From contig JAFDWS010000001.1 of the NCBI GenBank assembly GCA_018268375.1, forward strand, positions 398,594 through 462,593: 64,000 bases of DNA, written 5' to 3'. Source of the stretch: Armatimonadota bacterium. Lineage in GTDB: Bacteria > Armatimonadota > Fimbriimonadia > Fimbriimonadales > Fimbriimonadaceae. Shown piece after piece: positions 18,220-26,928 of this stretch. Position 1 is the first letter of the stretch. The number at the start of each line of letters is the position of its first letter. A program made the position numbers and the translations under genes. The notes under the pieces are model-generated. The model saw only the letters and a program-made list of their open reading frames with translations, ran no database searches and was not told the DNA's origin.

Positions 18220-19197
18220 TTACGAAGCCCTCTCTGCCTTGCGGCCCAGGAACATGCCCACGTTGCCAAGGATGACCGCGATGATCAGCAACAAGATGGC
18301 AAAGTGGAACGACAGGTAGTAGAGCGAGCCGCGCGCAAAGGTCTTGCCCTCAGTGACAGGTTCGGCTGATTTGTCCTCCTTTCCGGCCCAGGGCACCTCG
18401 ATCCTTCCGTTCTTGTTTGGATCGGGGTGGTTCAGGCCGTACTTCATCATGTACTCCATGTCGTACACGCCTTTCAGCCCGATCGCCACGCCTTTGATCT
18501 GGCCAGCTTGGTACCAGGGGAGCGCGCTCGGCCCAATGACGCCGGTGCACATGACGGCAAGATTGGTCCGCTCGTTCAGCCTCTCCACAGCACGGTCGAC
18601 CGTGCTCGAAGCCGTCACGATCATGTAGAGCCCTGCATCGCCCACGGTTTGAACTTTGCTCAGGACGGGCGATTCGAAGGCAGGGCGGTCGGAACCCGTG
18701 TTGGGATCCTTGACCCGCCGGGAAGCAAAGGCTTTGCGCACGTCGAACGCGATGGCGTTCAAAGTGCCTTCCGCGTTCGGGAAGTAGGCAAGGTCGACGT
18801 AGTCGTCCCAAGTCTTGTACTCGGTGAGCCCTGCCTCTTTGCGTTCCAGGTTGATGTTACGAATGACCTCGCGATAAACGCCTGGCGCCTGAGCGTCGCC
18901 CACGGAGTAGACGACGAACTTGATCTTTCGGGACATCAGGATGCGCAAGAGCGCTTCCATGTGGCCGGCATTCTCGCCTCGGGTCGAGACGGTCCAGTCG
19001 GACTGGAGGAAGACTGTCTTGTCCTGAGGAATGGTCATGAGGCGGTAGTACAGCGCCTTGGTGTAGGCGTCGGGCTCCACGGGCAGGTCGGTCTTGATGA
19101 AGAGCGGGACCGTTGTGAAGACCACCAGGATCGCGTAAAGGATCCGGCGGTCCAGGTTCTGCATCCTTTCGAGGAAGGTCGGCTTGGTGTCGCTCAT
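18220..19197 (-). CDS. Uncharacterised protein with two terminal membrane anchors (module gene E)
   Basis: 325 residues. One helix near residues 18-34 and another near 290-312 flank a soluble domain of about 250 residues that should face outside the cytoplasm. That domain has alternating strand/helix character (KTVFLQSDWTVSTRGENAGHMEALLRILMSRKIKFVVYSVG near 57-98; LYMIVTASSTVDRAVERL near 198-215), suggesting a Rossmann-like or periplasmic-binding fold. No catalytic signature identified. It overlaps gene D by 4 bases. Confidence 0.85.
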   Translation of the reverse strand: MSDTKPTFLERMQNLDRRILYAILVVFTTVPLFIKTDLPVEPDAYTKALYYRLMTIPQDKTVFLQSDWTVSTRGENAGHMEALLRILMSRKIKFVVYSVGDAQAPGVYREVIRNINLERKEAGLTEYKTWDDYVDLAYFPNAEGTLNAIAFDVRKAFASRRVKDPNTGSDRPAFESPVLSKVQTVGDAGLYMIVTASSTVDRAVERLNERTNLAVMCTGVIGPSALPWYQAGQIKGVAIGLKGVYDMEYMMKYGLNHPDPNKNGRIEVPWAGKEDKSAEPVTEGKTFARGSLYYLSFHFAILLLIIAVILGNVGMFLGRKAERAS

Positions 19198-20150
19198 ACC
19201 GTGACACCTCCCTTCTCAAGGCCCAGCCAGAGCCGAAGCCCCATGGCGAGGGCGCCGAGGCCGATGCCGAAGTCGACAGCGCGAAGGGCTGGCACCTGCA
19301 ACGTGTTCCGCAACCAACCGGCCGCGCTTGTTATCTTCAGATTGTTGAGGTAGCCCGCCTCGTTGATCTCTGGGTTGGCGAGGGGGATATGCATGCCAGC
19401 AGCCATGTTCGCGACGCCGTGGTTCCAAGCGAAGACGATGCCGCCGAGCAAGCTGATCATCAAGATGAGCGCGCTGGCCATGAGCACGGTCGCCTCGACA
19501 GACCTGATCCGGAACGCCCGATACGCCGCGGAAAGGATGAAGAAGGCGATCATCGAGAACATCGCCGAGTCCATTTGCTGGAGAAATCCATCGAAGAGCA
19601 AGTTCTGGGCGAAGTTGATGGGCGTCCAATTGACCATCTCTTGGAGCTTGCCTTCCTTGCCCGCGACAGAGAACTCGCGCATGTACCAATCCATGTAGCC
19701 GACCAGAGTGATCGCCAGCATGGAAACGATGAGCACAATGCTGAACGGGCTGTCGGCTTGTCTCTTGACGATCTTCGAGAGGTGGATACGGAGCAGCGAG
19801 TAGATGCCTAGTCCGAGCAGGATCGTCGTCAAGATGTTGCTGACGTCGGCCACCCTGGGCTGAATATCGTTCAGAAGGAAGCCAATGCCTTCAATGCCAT
19901 CGCGCGGAAGCGTGTTCGGCTCTCGGCTCACTGGTTGTGGCCAGATCCAAAGGGCGACATAGAACGCACCTGCAATGAAGGTGAAGAACCAGACGACCGG
20001 TCGCCGCACACGAGTGGGCGCGTTCATGAGGAACGCCACGATGCCGCAACAGAGCAACAGGGTCACGCCGATCTTCAGCCACAGCTCCCCAGAGAGCGGC
20101 GGAACCCGCCAGAAATTGTAAGTGGGCACCTGGGCCAACAGATTAATCAC
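19194..20150 (-). CDS. Uncharacterised polytopic membrane protein (module gene D)
   Basis: 318 residues, about eight hydrophobic helices (IGVTLLLCCGIVAFLM, VVWFFTFIAGAFYVALWIW, ILTTILLGLGIYSLL, IVLIVSMLAITLVGYM, SMIAFFILSAAYRAF, VLMASALILMISLLGGIVF). No family recognised. A loop of about 60 residues between helices (MDWYMREFSVAGKEGKLQEMVNW...) is polar. Start and stop overlap both neighbours by 4 bases, indicating translational coupling. Confidence 0.85.
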   Translation of the reverse strand: MINLLAQVPTYNFWRVPPLSGELWLKIGVTLLLCCGIVAFLMNAPTRVRRPVVWFFTFIAGAFYVALWIWPQPVSREPNTLPRDGIEGIGFLLNDIQPRVADVSNILTTILLGLGIYSLLRIHLSKIVKRQADSPFSIVLIVSMLAITLVGYMDWYMREFSVAGKEGKLQEMVNWTPINFAQNLLFDGFLQQMDSAMFSMIAFFILSAAYRAFRIRSVEATVLMASALILMISLLGGIVFAWNHGVANMAAGMHIPLANPEINEAGYLNNLKITSAAGWLRNTLQVPALRAVDFGIGLGALAMGLRLWLGLEKGGVTV

Positions 20151-21148
20151 TGCTCACCTCCTCCTGCTTCCTTCGGAGCGTCAGGGTCAGGTTGCCTTGT
20201 GACCGTCAAGTCTTCCTTGGTGAAGAGCGGGTTGAACGCGCGGTAGAGGCCAGTGTCCTCGGGAGAGGCTAGTTCGGTTTTGCCGTCGTCGTTCTTCTTC
20301 CACGTCTCCGCCGTCGAGAACGTCTTCTTTTGGTCTTCGGTCAACTTATTCCAATCTTCTTCACTCGCGTCCTTGAGTGTCATGCGGTGGGTGTCGGTCA
20401 TTTGGCCCCGCTGGTAGCTGTTCACCCAAAAGCCGAGGAAGACGGTCGCGGCCATGAGGATTTTCGCCCAGTCTTGACCGACCAGACTTCCGACCAAGAT
20501 CGGCTGCCGGGTGAGGTAGGCGCTCGCTGCGTAAAACTCGTCGCCGATCAAGACGTAGTCACAAGCTGCGATGAAGAAGGGGGTCTGCGACTTTTCAGTC
20601 GAGCCGGCGACTTGGATGGCACCAACGCCGTTCGCGGTCTCGGCGAAAATCAGGGACTCGGCAAAGAACTCTCCTAGAAAGAACGCGGCGGCGACCTTCT
20701 CGCGGAGGATGAGGCCACTGACGCCAGCGGCAAAGGCGAACTGGCGGTCGGTCACGAACCGTACTGAGTCCGTGTCGTAACGCTCTTCTAAGCCTTGTTG
20801 CTGATAGACGTCGCGGATGACCTCTTGGGCAACGGTGTAGACGGCGGCGTTCGCCACGCACAGTCGTATCGGGGTCGAGAACTGCGCCGCAGTCTTCGTG
20901 ACGTGGGCGAAGATGTTGACCGCTTGGACCGAGATCGCGTTCAGGTCGCCGACGCCGGGAACCATGAGGACGGGTCGGCCCATTTCGGTTGCGCGGCCGA
21001 TCGCGTCGTCGATCGCGTTCAGGCCGGGAATGCGCCGAATGAAGAGATCCTTGCGTTTCTTTTCCGAGCGGTAGATGTTGAACAGGATGAAGAACACGAG
21101 CAGTAACGTGTAAACCATCCCGACCCATGCTGTGTCATGCCATTGCAT
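20147..21148 (-). CDS. Uncharacterised membrane-anchored protein, possibly DUF6754-like (module gene C)
   Basis: 333 residues. N-terminal helix (VYTLLLVFFILFNIY), then a domain with IGRATEMGRPVLMVPGVGDLNAISVQAVNIF near 50-80, FVTDRQFAFAAGVSGLILREKVAAAFFLGEFFAESLIFAE near 130-170 and a second hydrophobic stretch AKILMAATVFLGFW near 225; the C-terminal 90 residues are polar and acidic. From memory the EMGRPV-PG segment resembles proteins labelled DUF6754, but I cannot check this. It overlaps gene B by 14 bases and gene D by 4. Confidence 0.85.
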   Translation of the reverse strand: MQWHDTAWVGMVYTLLLVFFILFNIYRSEKKRKDLFIRRIPGLNAIDDAIGRATEMGRPVLMVPGVGDLNAISVQAVNIFAHVTKTAAQFSTPIRLCVANAAVYTVAQEVIRDVYQQQGLEERYDTDSVRFVTDRQFAFAAGVSGLILREKVAAAFFLGEFFAESLIFAETANGVGAIQVAGSTEKSQTPFFIAACDYVLIGDEFYAASAYLTRQPILVGSLVGQDWAKILMAATVFLGFWVNSYQRGQMTDTHRMTLKDASEEDWNKLTEDQKKTFSTAETWKKNDDGKTELASPEDTGLYRAFNPLFTKEDLTVTRQPDPDAPKEAGGGEQ

Positions 21149-21452
21149 CGAGGTTGTCAGACCCTCCTTTGGGTTCTTCTCGTAGGAACTCCAGCCGCTT
21201 GATCAAGTCCTCCACGGACTGTCTGTCCCCCGCGAGCTGGCTATAGTCGTCGACGTTGCCGATGCCCACGAACGGGATCAGGAACGGAGAGAAGACGACA
21301 AGGGACTGGGAGGCGAGGCCGGCGAGCGGCTTATGCATCTCGAGGAAGAGGATCGCTGGGGTCTCCATCCGGCGCTTGTGGACGGCTTGCGCCACCTTCT
21401 CCACAAGCTCCGCTTTCTTCTCTTGGTTCAGAGGTTCGTTCCAGAGACCTTG
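21135..21452 (-). CDS. Uncharacterised small protein (module gene B)
   Basis: 105 residues from the ATG at 21452; the frame is open to 21578 but that upstream part is a shadow of gene A. The core KKAELVEKVAQAVHKRRMETPAILFLEMHKPLAG, then FSPFLIPFVGIGNVDDYSQL and a C-terminal helix (VEDLIKRLEFL), reads as a genuine conserved protein with one or two short hydrophobic segments. It overlaps the 3-prime end of gene A by 122 bases. A later ATG at 21368 would shorten that overlap to 38 bases but would drop a convincing helix. Confidence 0.7.
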   Translation of the reverse strand, partial: QGLWNEPLNQEKKAELVEKVAQAVHKRRMETPAILFLEMHKPLAGLASQSLVVFSPFLIPFVGIGNVDDYSQLAGDRQSVEDLIKRLEFLREEPKGGSDNLDAMA

Positions 21453-21873
21453 CATCGCTTTCCCAGAGTGCGCGTATTTTGCCCAATACTTGGGCTTCAT
21501 TGCCCGTGTATCGCAGAAACAGACCGCGGAAGGCGTCCATTCGGTTCGGTTCATCGAACGGACTGAGCCTAACGCCACCGGCTTGTGGGATCAGACGCTT
21601 GACCTCCTCCCAACGGATCGAAGACTTTGAGAAACCGATCTTCTGCGACGCCTCGTTTTCGTCGAGCCGGTATTTGACGGGCAAGAAGAGCTCGGCAGTC
21701 GAGAGGAAGACCACCGCGATCCCAATGAGGGCGAAGAGGACGTGGTGAAGGATTGTCAGCCCGCCCAGGCCTGCCAGGAGCATGAAGGCGACGGCCACGA
21801 ATCTTCGACTGGGATCCTTCTCCCAGGCGCGATACTGCCACTCCATCGGCGGCTTTGACTGGGGAACCTGCAC
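21331..21873 (-). CDS. Uncharacterised membrane protein, PH-like C-terminal part (module gene A)
   Basis: 180 residues from the GTG at 21873; the ATG at 21846 (MEWQYRAWEKDPSRR) is an equally good start. Two close helices (VAVAFMLLAGLGGLTI and HHVLFALIGIAVVFLSTAELF) precede a small domain (YRLDENEASQKIGFSKSSIRWEEVKRL...RYTGNEAQVLGKIRALW) that resembles a bacterial PH-like domain. The last 40 residues (from about ESDARS) look like non-coding drift over gene B, as if the original stop was lost. The start follows the acyl-CoA dehydrogenase stop by 4 bases. Confidence 0.7.
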   Translation of the reverse strand: MQVPQSKPPMEWQYRAWEKDPSRRFVAVAFMLLAGLGGLTILHHVLFALIGIAVVFLSTAELFLPVKYRLDENEASQKIGFSKSSIRWEEVKRLIPQAGGVRLSPFDEPNRMDAFRGLFLRYTGNEAQVLGKIRALWESDARSLERTSEPREESGACGEGGASRPQAPDGDPSDPLPRDA

Positions 21874-21877
21874 AGCT

Positions 21878-22987
21878 CTACCGGCAGACCTGCTTGGCGA
21901 TCACCATCCGCTGGATCTCGCTGCAGCCCTCGCCGATCTCGGTCAGCTTCGCGTCGCGCCAGAGCTTTTCGGCCAAGTACTCGAACGTCATCCCGCGGCC
22001 ACCGTGGATCTGGATGCCTCGGTTGGTGACGCGGCAACTGGTCTCGCTCGCATAGAGCTTGGCCATACTCGCCGCTTTGGTGACGTTCTCGCCCCGGTCG
22101 AACATCTCGGCGCCCTTCTGCACCAGCAAGCGGGCCGCTTCGATCTCCATCTCGCTGTCCGCGATCATGTTCTGCACGCTTTGCATATCGCAAAGGCGGC
22201 GGTTGAACTGCTCCCGCTGCATGGAGTACTTCACAGCGATCTCGTGAGCTTTCTCGGCGATGCCAAGGGCCATCGCGCCGATGCCCAGGCGGCCCCGGTA
22301 GAGGAAGCCGATCGCCTGCTCGAACGTGCAGGGAGTGTGCCAGCCGATCGCGTCTTTCATCGTGAACTGGCTGGTCCAGGAAGCGCGGACTCCGATCGTC
22401 GGGATGCGCTCTCCGAGCCGGAAGCCAGGCTGGTCAGTCTCCATCAGAAAGGCGCTGAGCTCGGTCTCGCCGGTGCGGGCGATGATGATAATAAGGTCGG
22501 CCCGGCCACCGTTGGTGATAAACATCTTCTCGCCATTCAGCCGGTAGTAACCCTGCTTGTCCTCCATCGGGGTGGCCGCGGTCCTGACGCGGCGGGCGTC
22601 GGAACCAGCGTCAGGCTCGGTGAGGCCCCAAGCCATCTCGATCTCGCCGTTCATCGCCTTGGCCAAGTACTTCTCGCGCTGCTCGTCGGTCGAGAGGGTG
22701 ACCAGATGGGGGATGCATAGAGCGTTCAGGGCCGCGATGTTCATGCTGAGCGCGGGGTCGCCTTGGGCCAGCATGCGGCAGGCCTCACAGTAGGCCACGC
22801 AACTGTAGCCAGCGCCTCCAAACTCCTTGGGCACGGTCATGCGCAGCAGGTCGCGCTTGGCGCACTCACGGAAGATTTCGTCGGGTAGCCGGTCCTTCTC
22901 CCATTCGCGGGTGTTGGGCAGGACGTATGAGTCGACGAACTCGCGCACTCCGGCGAGGAACTTCGCTTCCTCCTCTGGAGTGGCCAT
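21878..22987 (-). CDS. Acyl-CoA dehydrogenase
   Basis: FAD enzyme that introduces the alpha-beta double bond in acyl-CoA and passes electrons to ETF (genes at 31517 and 32251). 369 residues from the ATG at 22987; the frame is open to 23146 but that extension has no family likeness. Motifs: MAWGLTEPDAGSDARRVRTAA near 118-138, NGEKMFITNGGRADLIIIIA near 150-170, QSVQNMIADSEMEIEAARLL near 270-290, and the C-terminal EGCSEIQRMVIAK with the expected catalytic Glu353. Specific chain-length preference cannot be told. The membrane-gene module follows directly. Confidence 0.94.
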   Translation of the reverse strand: MATPEEEAKFLAGVREFVDSYVLPNTREWEKDRLPDEIFRECAKRDLLRMTVPKEFGGAGYSCVAYCEACRMLAQGDPALSMNIAALNALCIPHLVTLSTDEQREKYLAKAMNGEIEMAWGLTEPDAGSDARRVRTAATPMEDKQGYYRLNGEKMFITNGGRADLIIIIARTGETELSAFLMETDQPGFRLGERIPTIGVRASWTSQFTMKDAIGWHTPCTFEQAIGFLYRGRLGIGAMALGIAEKAHEIAVKYSMQREQFNRRLCDMQSVQNMIADSEMEIEAARLLVQKGAEMFDRGENVTKAASMAKLYASETSCRVTNRGIQIHGGRGMTFEYLAEKLWRDAKLTEIGEGCSEIQRMVIAKQVCR

Positions 22988-23164
22988 GGTGGACTTGGGC
23001 TCTGTGATCACGGCGTTGGGATCCTCGGGACAGGTTGAATTATGGCGGGATTCCGGCTGAGCACGACCAGACCAGGACGGTAGGCGCTCCAGCACAATTG
23101 CCTGAAACGGCGCGGGCTCCCTTTGAACTCGCTGAAGATGAGCCATACCTTAGAGCCGCTTCCG

Positions 23165-23170
23165 TATAAT
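23165..23170 (+). promoter_or_regulatory. Consensus -10 box of the secreted propeller-like gene
   Basis: TATAAT at 23165-23170, 34 bases before the ATG at 23205, giving a leader of roughly 28 bases. No TTGACA-like -35 at the usual distance. Confidence 0.45.
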
Positions 23171-23204
23171 GACGTGCGTCACCTTGTTTGGCTCTAGGTT
23201 CAAA

Positions 23205-25148
23205 ATGGCAGTCTTCCGTATTCCCCTCCTCGTCTTCGCCGCTTCCGCAAGTGTCTGCGCCCTTTCTCAGATCGGCGTCAAGGGCTGGGCCGGCTACGGT
23301 GGCAACGCCCAGCATTCCGCCCCCTGTCCAGTCCGCACGCAAGACATGTTGCGCATTCGATGGTCGACCCCGGTCGATCTGAATCCTCCCTACTCGGGCA
23401 ACTCCCTGCTCGCGCACTACGGCTCGCCGATGGTGACGCCCATGAACACGCTCATCTTGGCGGTCAAAACAGGCGCAAGCGATGGGTTCAAGGTCGAAGC
23501 GCGATCGGGATACAACGGCCAGCTTGTCTGGACCCAGGTCACAGACTATTCCCTGCCCGACTACAACTGGGTTCCTCCCTGTGGCCCAACGCTGGTCGGT
23601 GGTACGAAGGTGGCCTACCCCGGCGCGGGCGGAACCATTTACATCCGGGACAATGCGGACTCGGCCAGCGGTACGACCACGCAGTACTGCTTCTACGGCA
23701 TGGACGACTACATCGCCAACAAAGCTGAGATGGATCTCAAGGTCAAGATCTGCACGCCACTCACTGCCGATGCGCAGGGCAACATCTACTTCGGCTATGT
23801 GGCGGCAGGCAACTCGCTCGACGTTCTCGCCGGCATCGCCAAAATTGCTTCCGACGGAACGGGGATCTGGAAGTCCGCGCCTCTTGCTTCTGGGGACCAG
23901 GCTGCCGACCGACCGGTCATGAACTGCGCTCCCGCGATCAGCAACGATGGGAGCGAGGTTTACATGGCGTTCACCAACAACGTGCTCGCCGGCATGTCCA
24001 CCGCAGACCTCACGAACATGCACCACGGCTATCCCGTAGATCCCAAAACCCTGAACGGCGGCTTCTTCAGCGACACCGCGACCAGTTCCCCGACGGTCGG
24101 TCCTGACGGGGACGTCTACATGGGCGGGTTTGAAAACCCCTTCGGCTACACCCACTACCGGGGCTACCTCTACCACTTTTCGAACACGCTGGCAACTAAG
24201 AACTACGTCGGTGCCTTTGGCTGGGACGATACGGTGGCAATTGTCCCTGCGGGCCTGGTTCCCAGCTACCAAGGCACTTCCACGTACCTGCTGATGACCA
24301 AGTACAACAACTACCTGGAGGGCGGAGGGAACGGGTTCAACAAGATCGGCATTCTCGACCCCAACGATTTCCAAATGGATCCCATCGACCAGACCAACAC
24401 GATGAAGGAGATCCTGACCAAGGTCGGGCCGACCCAAGACCCGCGAGGCGGCTACGTCGAGTGGTGCATCAATACGGCCGCGGTCGACCCATGGCGAAAG
24501 GTGGTCATTGTCAACAGCGAGGATGGCAAGTGCTACCGCTGGAACCTGGAAACCGACACACTGTCGAACGCCACGACCCTGACCGGTGGGATCGGTGAAG
24601 CCTACACCCCTGTCGCGGTGGGGCCAGACGGAACCTGCTACGCAATCAACAACGCCCAACTCTTCGCAGTTGGCGACAACGCCGAGCTGCCAACGAGCTT
24701 GCAGATGATCCGGGGCACCCTCAACAGCGGAAGTGTCTTCGACGTCATGTACTCGGATCGGTTTTCGATTCAAACCACGGCTTCGACCCAGAACAACACA
24801 AACGACCTGCCGTTGCAGGTCGAGGTGGCGACCACGGCTTTCAGCAAGCTCCCCCTCAACACCGCGAGCCTCCAATTCGAGGTCAAGATGAACGGGGTGG
24901 TGGGAGACGTTACTCAGGTCATCGAGTTCTTCAACTACCAGACGAACTCGTTCGAAACGGTCAGCACCCGTACGGGAGGTAATTCGCTGGAAGACACGGT
25001 TGTTACGATCTCGAGCAACGCGAGTCGGTTTGTGAACCAAACCAATAAGGCCATGAAGGCGCGCGTCTGTCTGCGGAACAACAAGTTGCCGACGGCGAGG
25101 GTCCTGAAGGCTGGATTCGGCTTGATGCAGTGGACGGTCAACCCGTAA
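23205..25148 (+). CDS. Secreted PQQ-like beta-propeller protein with the shared C-terminal module
   Basis: 647 residues from the ATG at 23205, which begins a signal peptide (MAVFRIPLLVFAASASVCAL). Residues 20-500 contain repeated propeller-type strands (AGYGGNAQHSAPCPV at the N-terminus as in PQQ-quinoprotein propellers; GTIYIRDN; TADAQGNIYFGYV; VGPDGDVYMGGFENP; AVGPDGTCYAINN). No PQQ-enzyme active site is visible, so it is more likely structural or binding. The last 155 residues (about 24680-25148) match the module in the proteins at 2322, 49303 and 61963, ending in QWTVNP. A 767-residue frame on the opposite strand is a shadow. Confidence 0.85.
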   Translation: MAVFRIPLLVFAASASVCALSQIGVKGWAGYGGNAQHSAPCPVRTQDMLRIRWSTPVDLNPPYSGNSLLAHYGSPMVTPMNTLILAVKTGASDGFKVEARSGYNGQLVWTQVTDYSLPDYNWVPPCGPTLVGGTKVAYPGAGGTIYIRDNADSASGTTTQYCFYGMDDYIANKAEMDLKVKICTPLTADAQGNIYFGYVAAGNSLDVLAGIAKIASDGTGIWKSAPLASGDQAADRPVMNCAPAISNDGSEVYMAFTNNVLAGMSTADLTNMHHGYPVDPKTLNGGFFSDTATSSPTVGPDGDVYMGGFENPFGYTHYRGYLYHFSNTLATKNYVGAFGWDDTVAIVPAGLVPSYQGTSTYLLMTKYNNYLEGGGNGFNKIGILDPNDFQMDPIDQTNTMKEILTKVGPTQDPRGGYVEWCINTAAVDPWRKVVIVNSEDGKCYRWNLETDTLSNATTLTGGIGEAYTPVAVGPDGTCYAINNAQLFAVGDNAELPTSLQMIRGTLNSGSVFDVMYSDRFSIQTTASTQNNTNDLPLQVEVATTAFSKLPLNTASLQFEVKMNGVVGDVTQVIEFFNYQTNSFETVSTRTGGNSLEDTVVTISSNASRFVNQTNKAMKARVCLRNNKLPTARVLKAGFGLMQWTVNP

Positions 25149-25179
25149 AACGTCCCTCGTTCGAGCCAGGGCACGCCTC

Positions 25180-25185
25180 CATAAT
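25180..25185 (+). promoter_or_regulatory. Leaderless-type -10 box of the lipoprotein-thioredoxin gene
   Basis: CATAAT followed by 6 bases and the ATG at 25192; no Shine-Dalgarno. Confidence 0.45.
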
Positions 25186-25191
25186 GCCGGT

Positions 25192-26454
25192 ATGAGTCTT
25201 GGACGGTGGTTGCCCCTTTTCGGTCTCGTGGCCCTCGGTCTCGCCGGGTGTGCGCCGAAACCGACCGCAACGGAGCAACCGGCAGCGAAGTCGGCGGATC
25301 CGGGGCGTGCCCTCACCGTGCTGCAGCAGAACCAGGAGGCCATGGCTGCGCTGAAATCGTACCAAGCGCAATGCGTGACGAAAGTCGAGAAGGAAGGCGA
25401 GCCAACGAGTTATTTGTATTCGTTGCTCGCGGCGGAAAAGCCGAACAAAATGCGCTACGACGCCTGGCCGATGAAGTCTCCACCGACCGGATCCAGGCCC
25501 ACTGAAGTGGCATACGTGACGATCGCAACGGACGGCAAAGACCAGTACAACCAGTTCGGCAAGGAGTACATGAAGACCTCCAACGCCGGGGCGGAGTCAC
25601 TCAGCACCTTTGAAGAGCCGTGGGTCGGCTTCTTCACGAAGAGCCAGTCGATCTTGGGACGGATGGACCAGATCCGAGAAGGCGGCGGCTCATCGGAAGC
25701 GACGATTGGGGCGGACGAAACGGTGGATGGAACGCCCTGTGACGTTGTCACAGTCACGGACAAAGCCACAAACGGCGAAGTTACCCAGGAGGTCACCAAA
25801 ACCTACTGGATCGGCAAGAATGACCACCTCGTCCGAAAACAGGCCGTTAACGTGAAGAGCACCGGGCCCGGCGACAAAGCACCGAAGTCACTCCAAGCGA
25901 TGGCGACGATCAGCCAAATCGTTGCCGACAAAGAGCTGCAAGGACAGGCCTTTTCCTACGCTCCTCCGACCGGCGTGACCTTGAGAAAGCCGGACGCGGG
26001 CAGGCCCCCTGTACTCGCAAACGGTAGCTCGGCGCCGGACTTCACGGTCCAGGACGCACAAGGCAAGCCCGTCAGACTCAGCGGGTTCCGGGGCAAGGTC
26101 GTGGTGATCGACTTTTGGGCGAGTTGGTGCGGGCCGTGCAAGGAATCAATGCCCCACACTCAGAGCGTCGCAAAGAAGCTTGCTGCAGAGGGCCTGCCAG
26201 TGGTCGTACTCGCTGTCGACGATGGGGAGGACAGGGGCGGTTTCGACGCCTGGCTCAAAGACAATTCCGCTCTGTACCCGAACCTGGTTTTCCTCCATTC
26301 GACGGAAGAGATCAGCCATCGGCTCTACAGAGTGACAGGAATCCCGACCCAATTCATCTTGGACAAGGCCGGGATTGTTCGTAAGTCGTTTGTCGGTTTT
26401 GGTGGCCCGACCGATGACCTTGAAAAGGCCGTACGGTCGGCGTTGGCCGGTTAG
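25192..26454 (+). CDS. Lipoprotein with LolA/DUF2092-like domain fused to a TlpA-type thioredoxin
   Basis: 420 residues. Lipobox LGLAGC puts it on a membrane facing the periplasm. Residues 45-255 form a LolA/LolB-like lipoprotein-carrier-type domain as in DUF2092 proteins (MAALKSYQAQCVTKVEKEGEPTSYLYSL; KTYWIGKNDHLVRKQAV). Residues 280-420 are a redoxin/TlpA domain (SAPDFTVQDAQGKPVRLSGFRGKVVVIDFWASWCGPCKESMP) with the active-site pair Cys313 and Cys316 and the cis-Pro segment GIPTQFI. Likely role: periplasmic thiol reduction or disulfide exchange. It converges with the next gene, their ends overlapping by 4 bases. Confidence 0.88.
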   Translation: MSLGRWLPLFGLVALGLAGCAPKPTATEQPAAKSADPGRALTVLQQNQEAMAALKSYQAQCVTKVEKEGEPTSYLYSLLAAEKPNKMRYDAWPMKSPPTGSRPTEVAYVTIATDGKDQYNQFGKEYMKTSNAGAESLSTFEEPWVGFFTKSQSILGRMDQIREGGGSSEATIGADETVDGTPCDVVTVTDKATNGEVTQEVTKTYWIGKNDHLVRKQAVNVKSTGPGDKAPKSLQAMATISQIVADKELQGQAFSYAPPTGVTLRKPDAGRPPVLANGSSAPDFTVQDAQGKPVRLSGFRGKVVVIDFWASWCGPCKESMPHTQSVAKKLAAEGLPVVVLAVDDGEDRGGFDAWLKDNSALYPNLVFLHSTEEISHRLYRVTGIPTQFILDKAGIVRKSFVGFGGPTDDLEKAVRSALAG

Positions 26455-26837
26455 GCTCGGACGAACTGGTAGTACTTCTTACCACCCTTGTAGACCGTTT
26501 TTCGTTTGTACCGGTGGCCGTTGTAGTTCACGGAGGACCGGCTGTAGAGCTCGGCTCTCTGGCGCTCCATCCGGTTCGCGCTCTTGCGGTCTTCCTCGTA
26601 CCGCCACGCGGAGTACAGCGCTCCGACCGTACCGAGAGTGGTGACAGTGCCGTTCTTGCCGATGATGCCGAGCACAGCGGCGGCTGCGGAAGCGATACCG
26701 ATGTTCTTCCACTCGTCCTTCTTCTGGTTGCGATGGCGGACGGAGTCGCGACTCTGTGGCATCGCATAAGAGATGGTCGGAGCCGCGAGCGATACGCTCA
26801 GCGCCAGTAAGACCGCGTTCCTCAAAGTGTTCTTCAT
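26451..26837 (-). CDS. Small secreted basic protein of unknown function
   Basis: 128 residues. Signal peptide (MKNTLRNAVLLALSVSLAAP, cleavage near SYA-MP), a glycine/alanine-rich hydrophobic segment (IGIASAAAAVLGIIGKNGTVTTLGTVGALYSAWRY near 47-80) and a very basic tail (HRYKRKTVYKGGKKYYQF). No family recognised. An export-targeted, possibly membrane-inserted protein. Confidence 0.7.
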   Translation of the reverse strand: MKNTLRNAVLLALSVSLAAPTISYAMPQSRDSVRHRNQKKDEWKNIGIASAAAAVLGIIGKNGTVTTLGTVGALYSAWRYEEDRKSANRMERQRAELYSRSSVNYNGHRYKRKTVYKGGKKYYQFVRA

Positions 26838-26928
26838 GGGACCAACCTTGCTTCCCCTGCAAGGCTAGACGCCGAATTTCACGCGACGGTACGCGTACCT
26901 ACAGAGCCCAATGACGGTTGCGAAGGAC

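Noticed and set aside
23040..25343. A 767-codon open frame on the minus strand
   Set aside because: It is antisense to the secreted propeller-like gene; no signal peptide, no motif, composition rich in Arg/Gly/Val/Asp typical of high-GC shadow frames.
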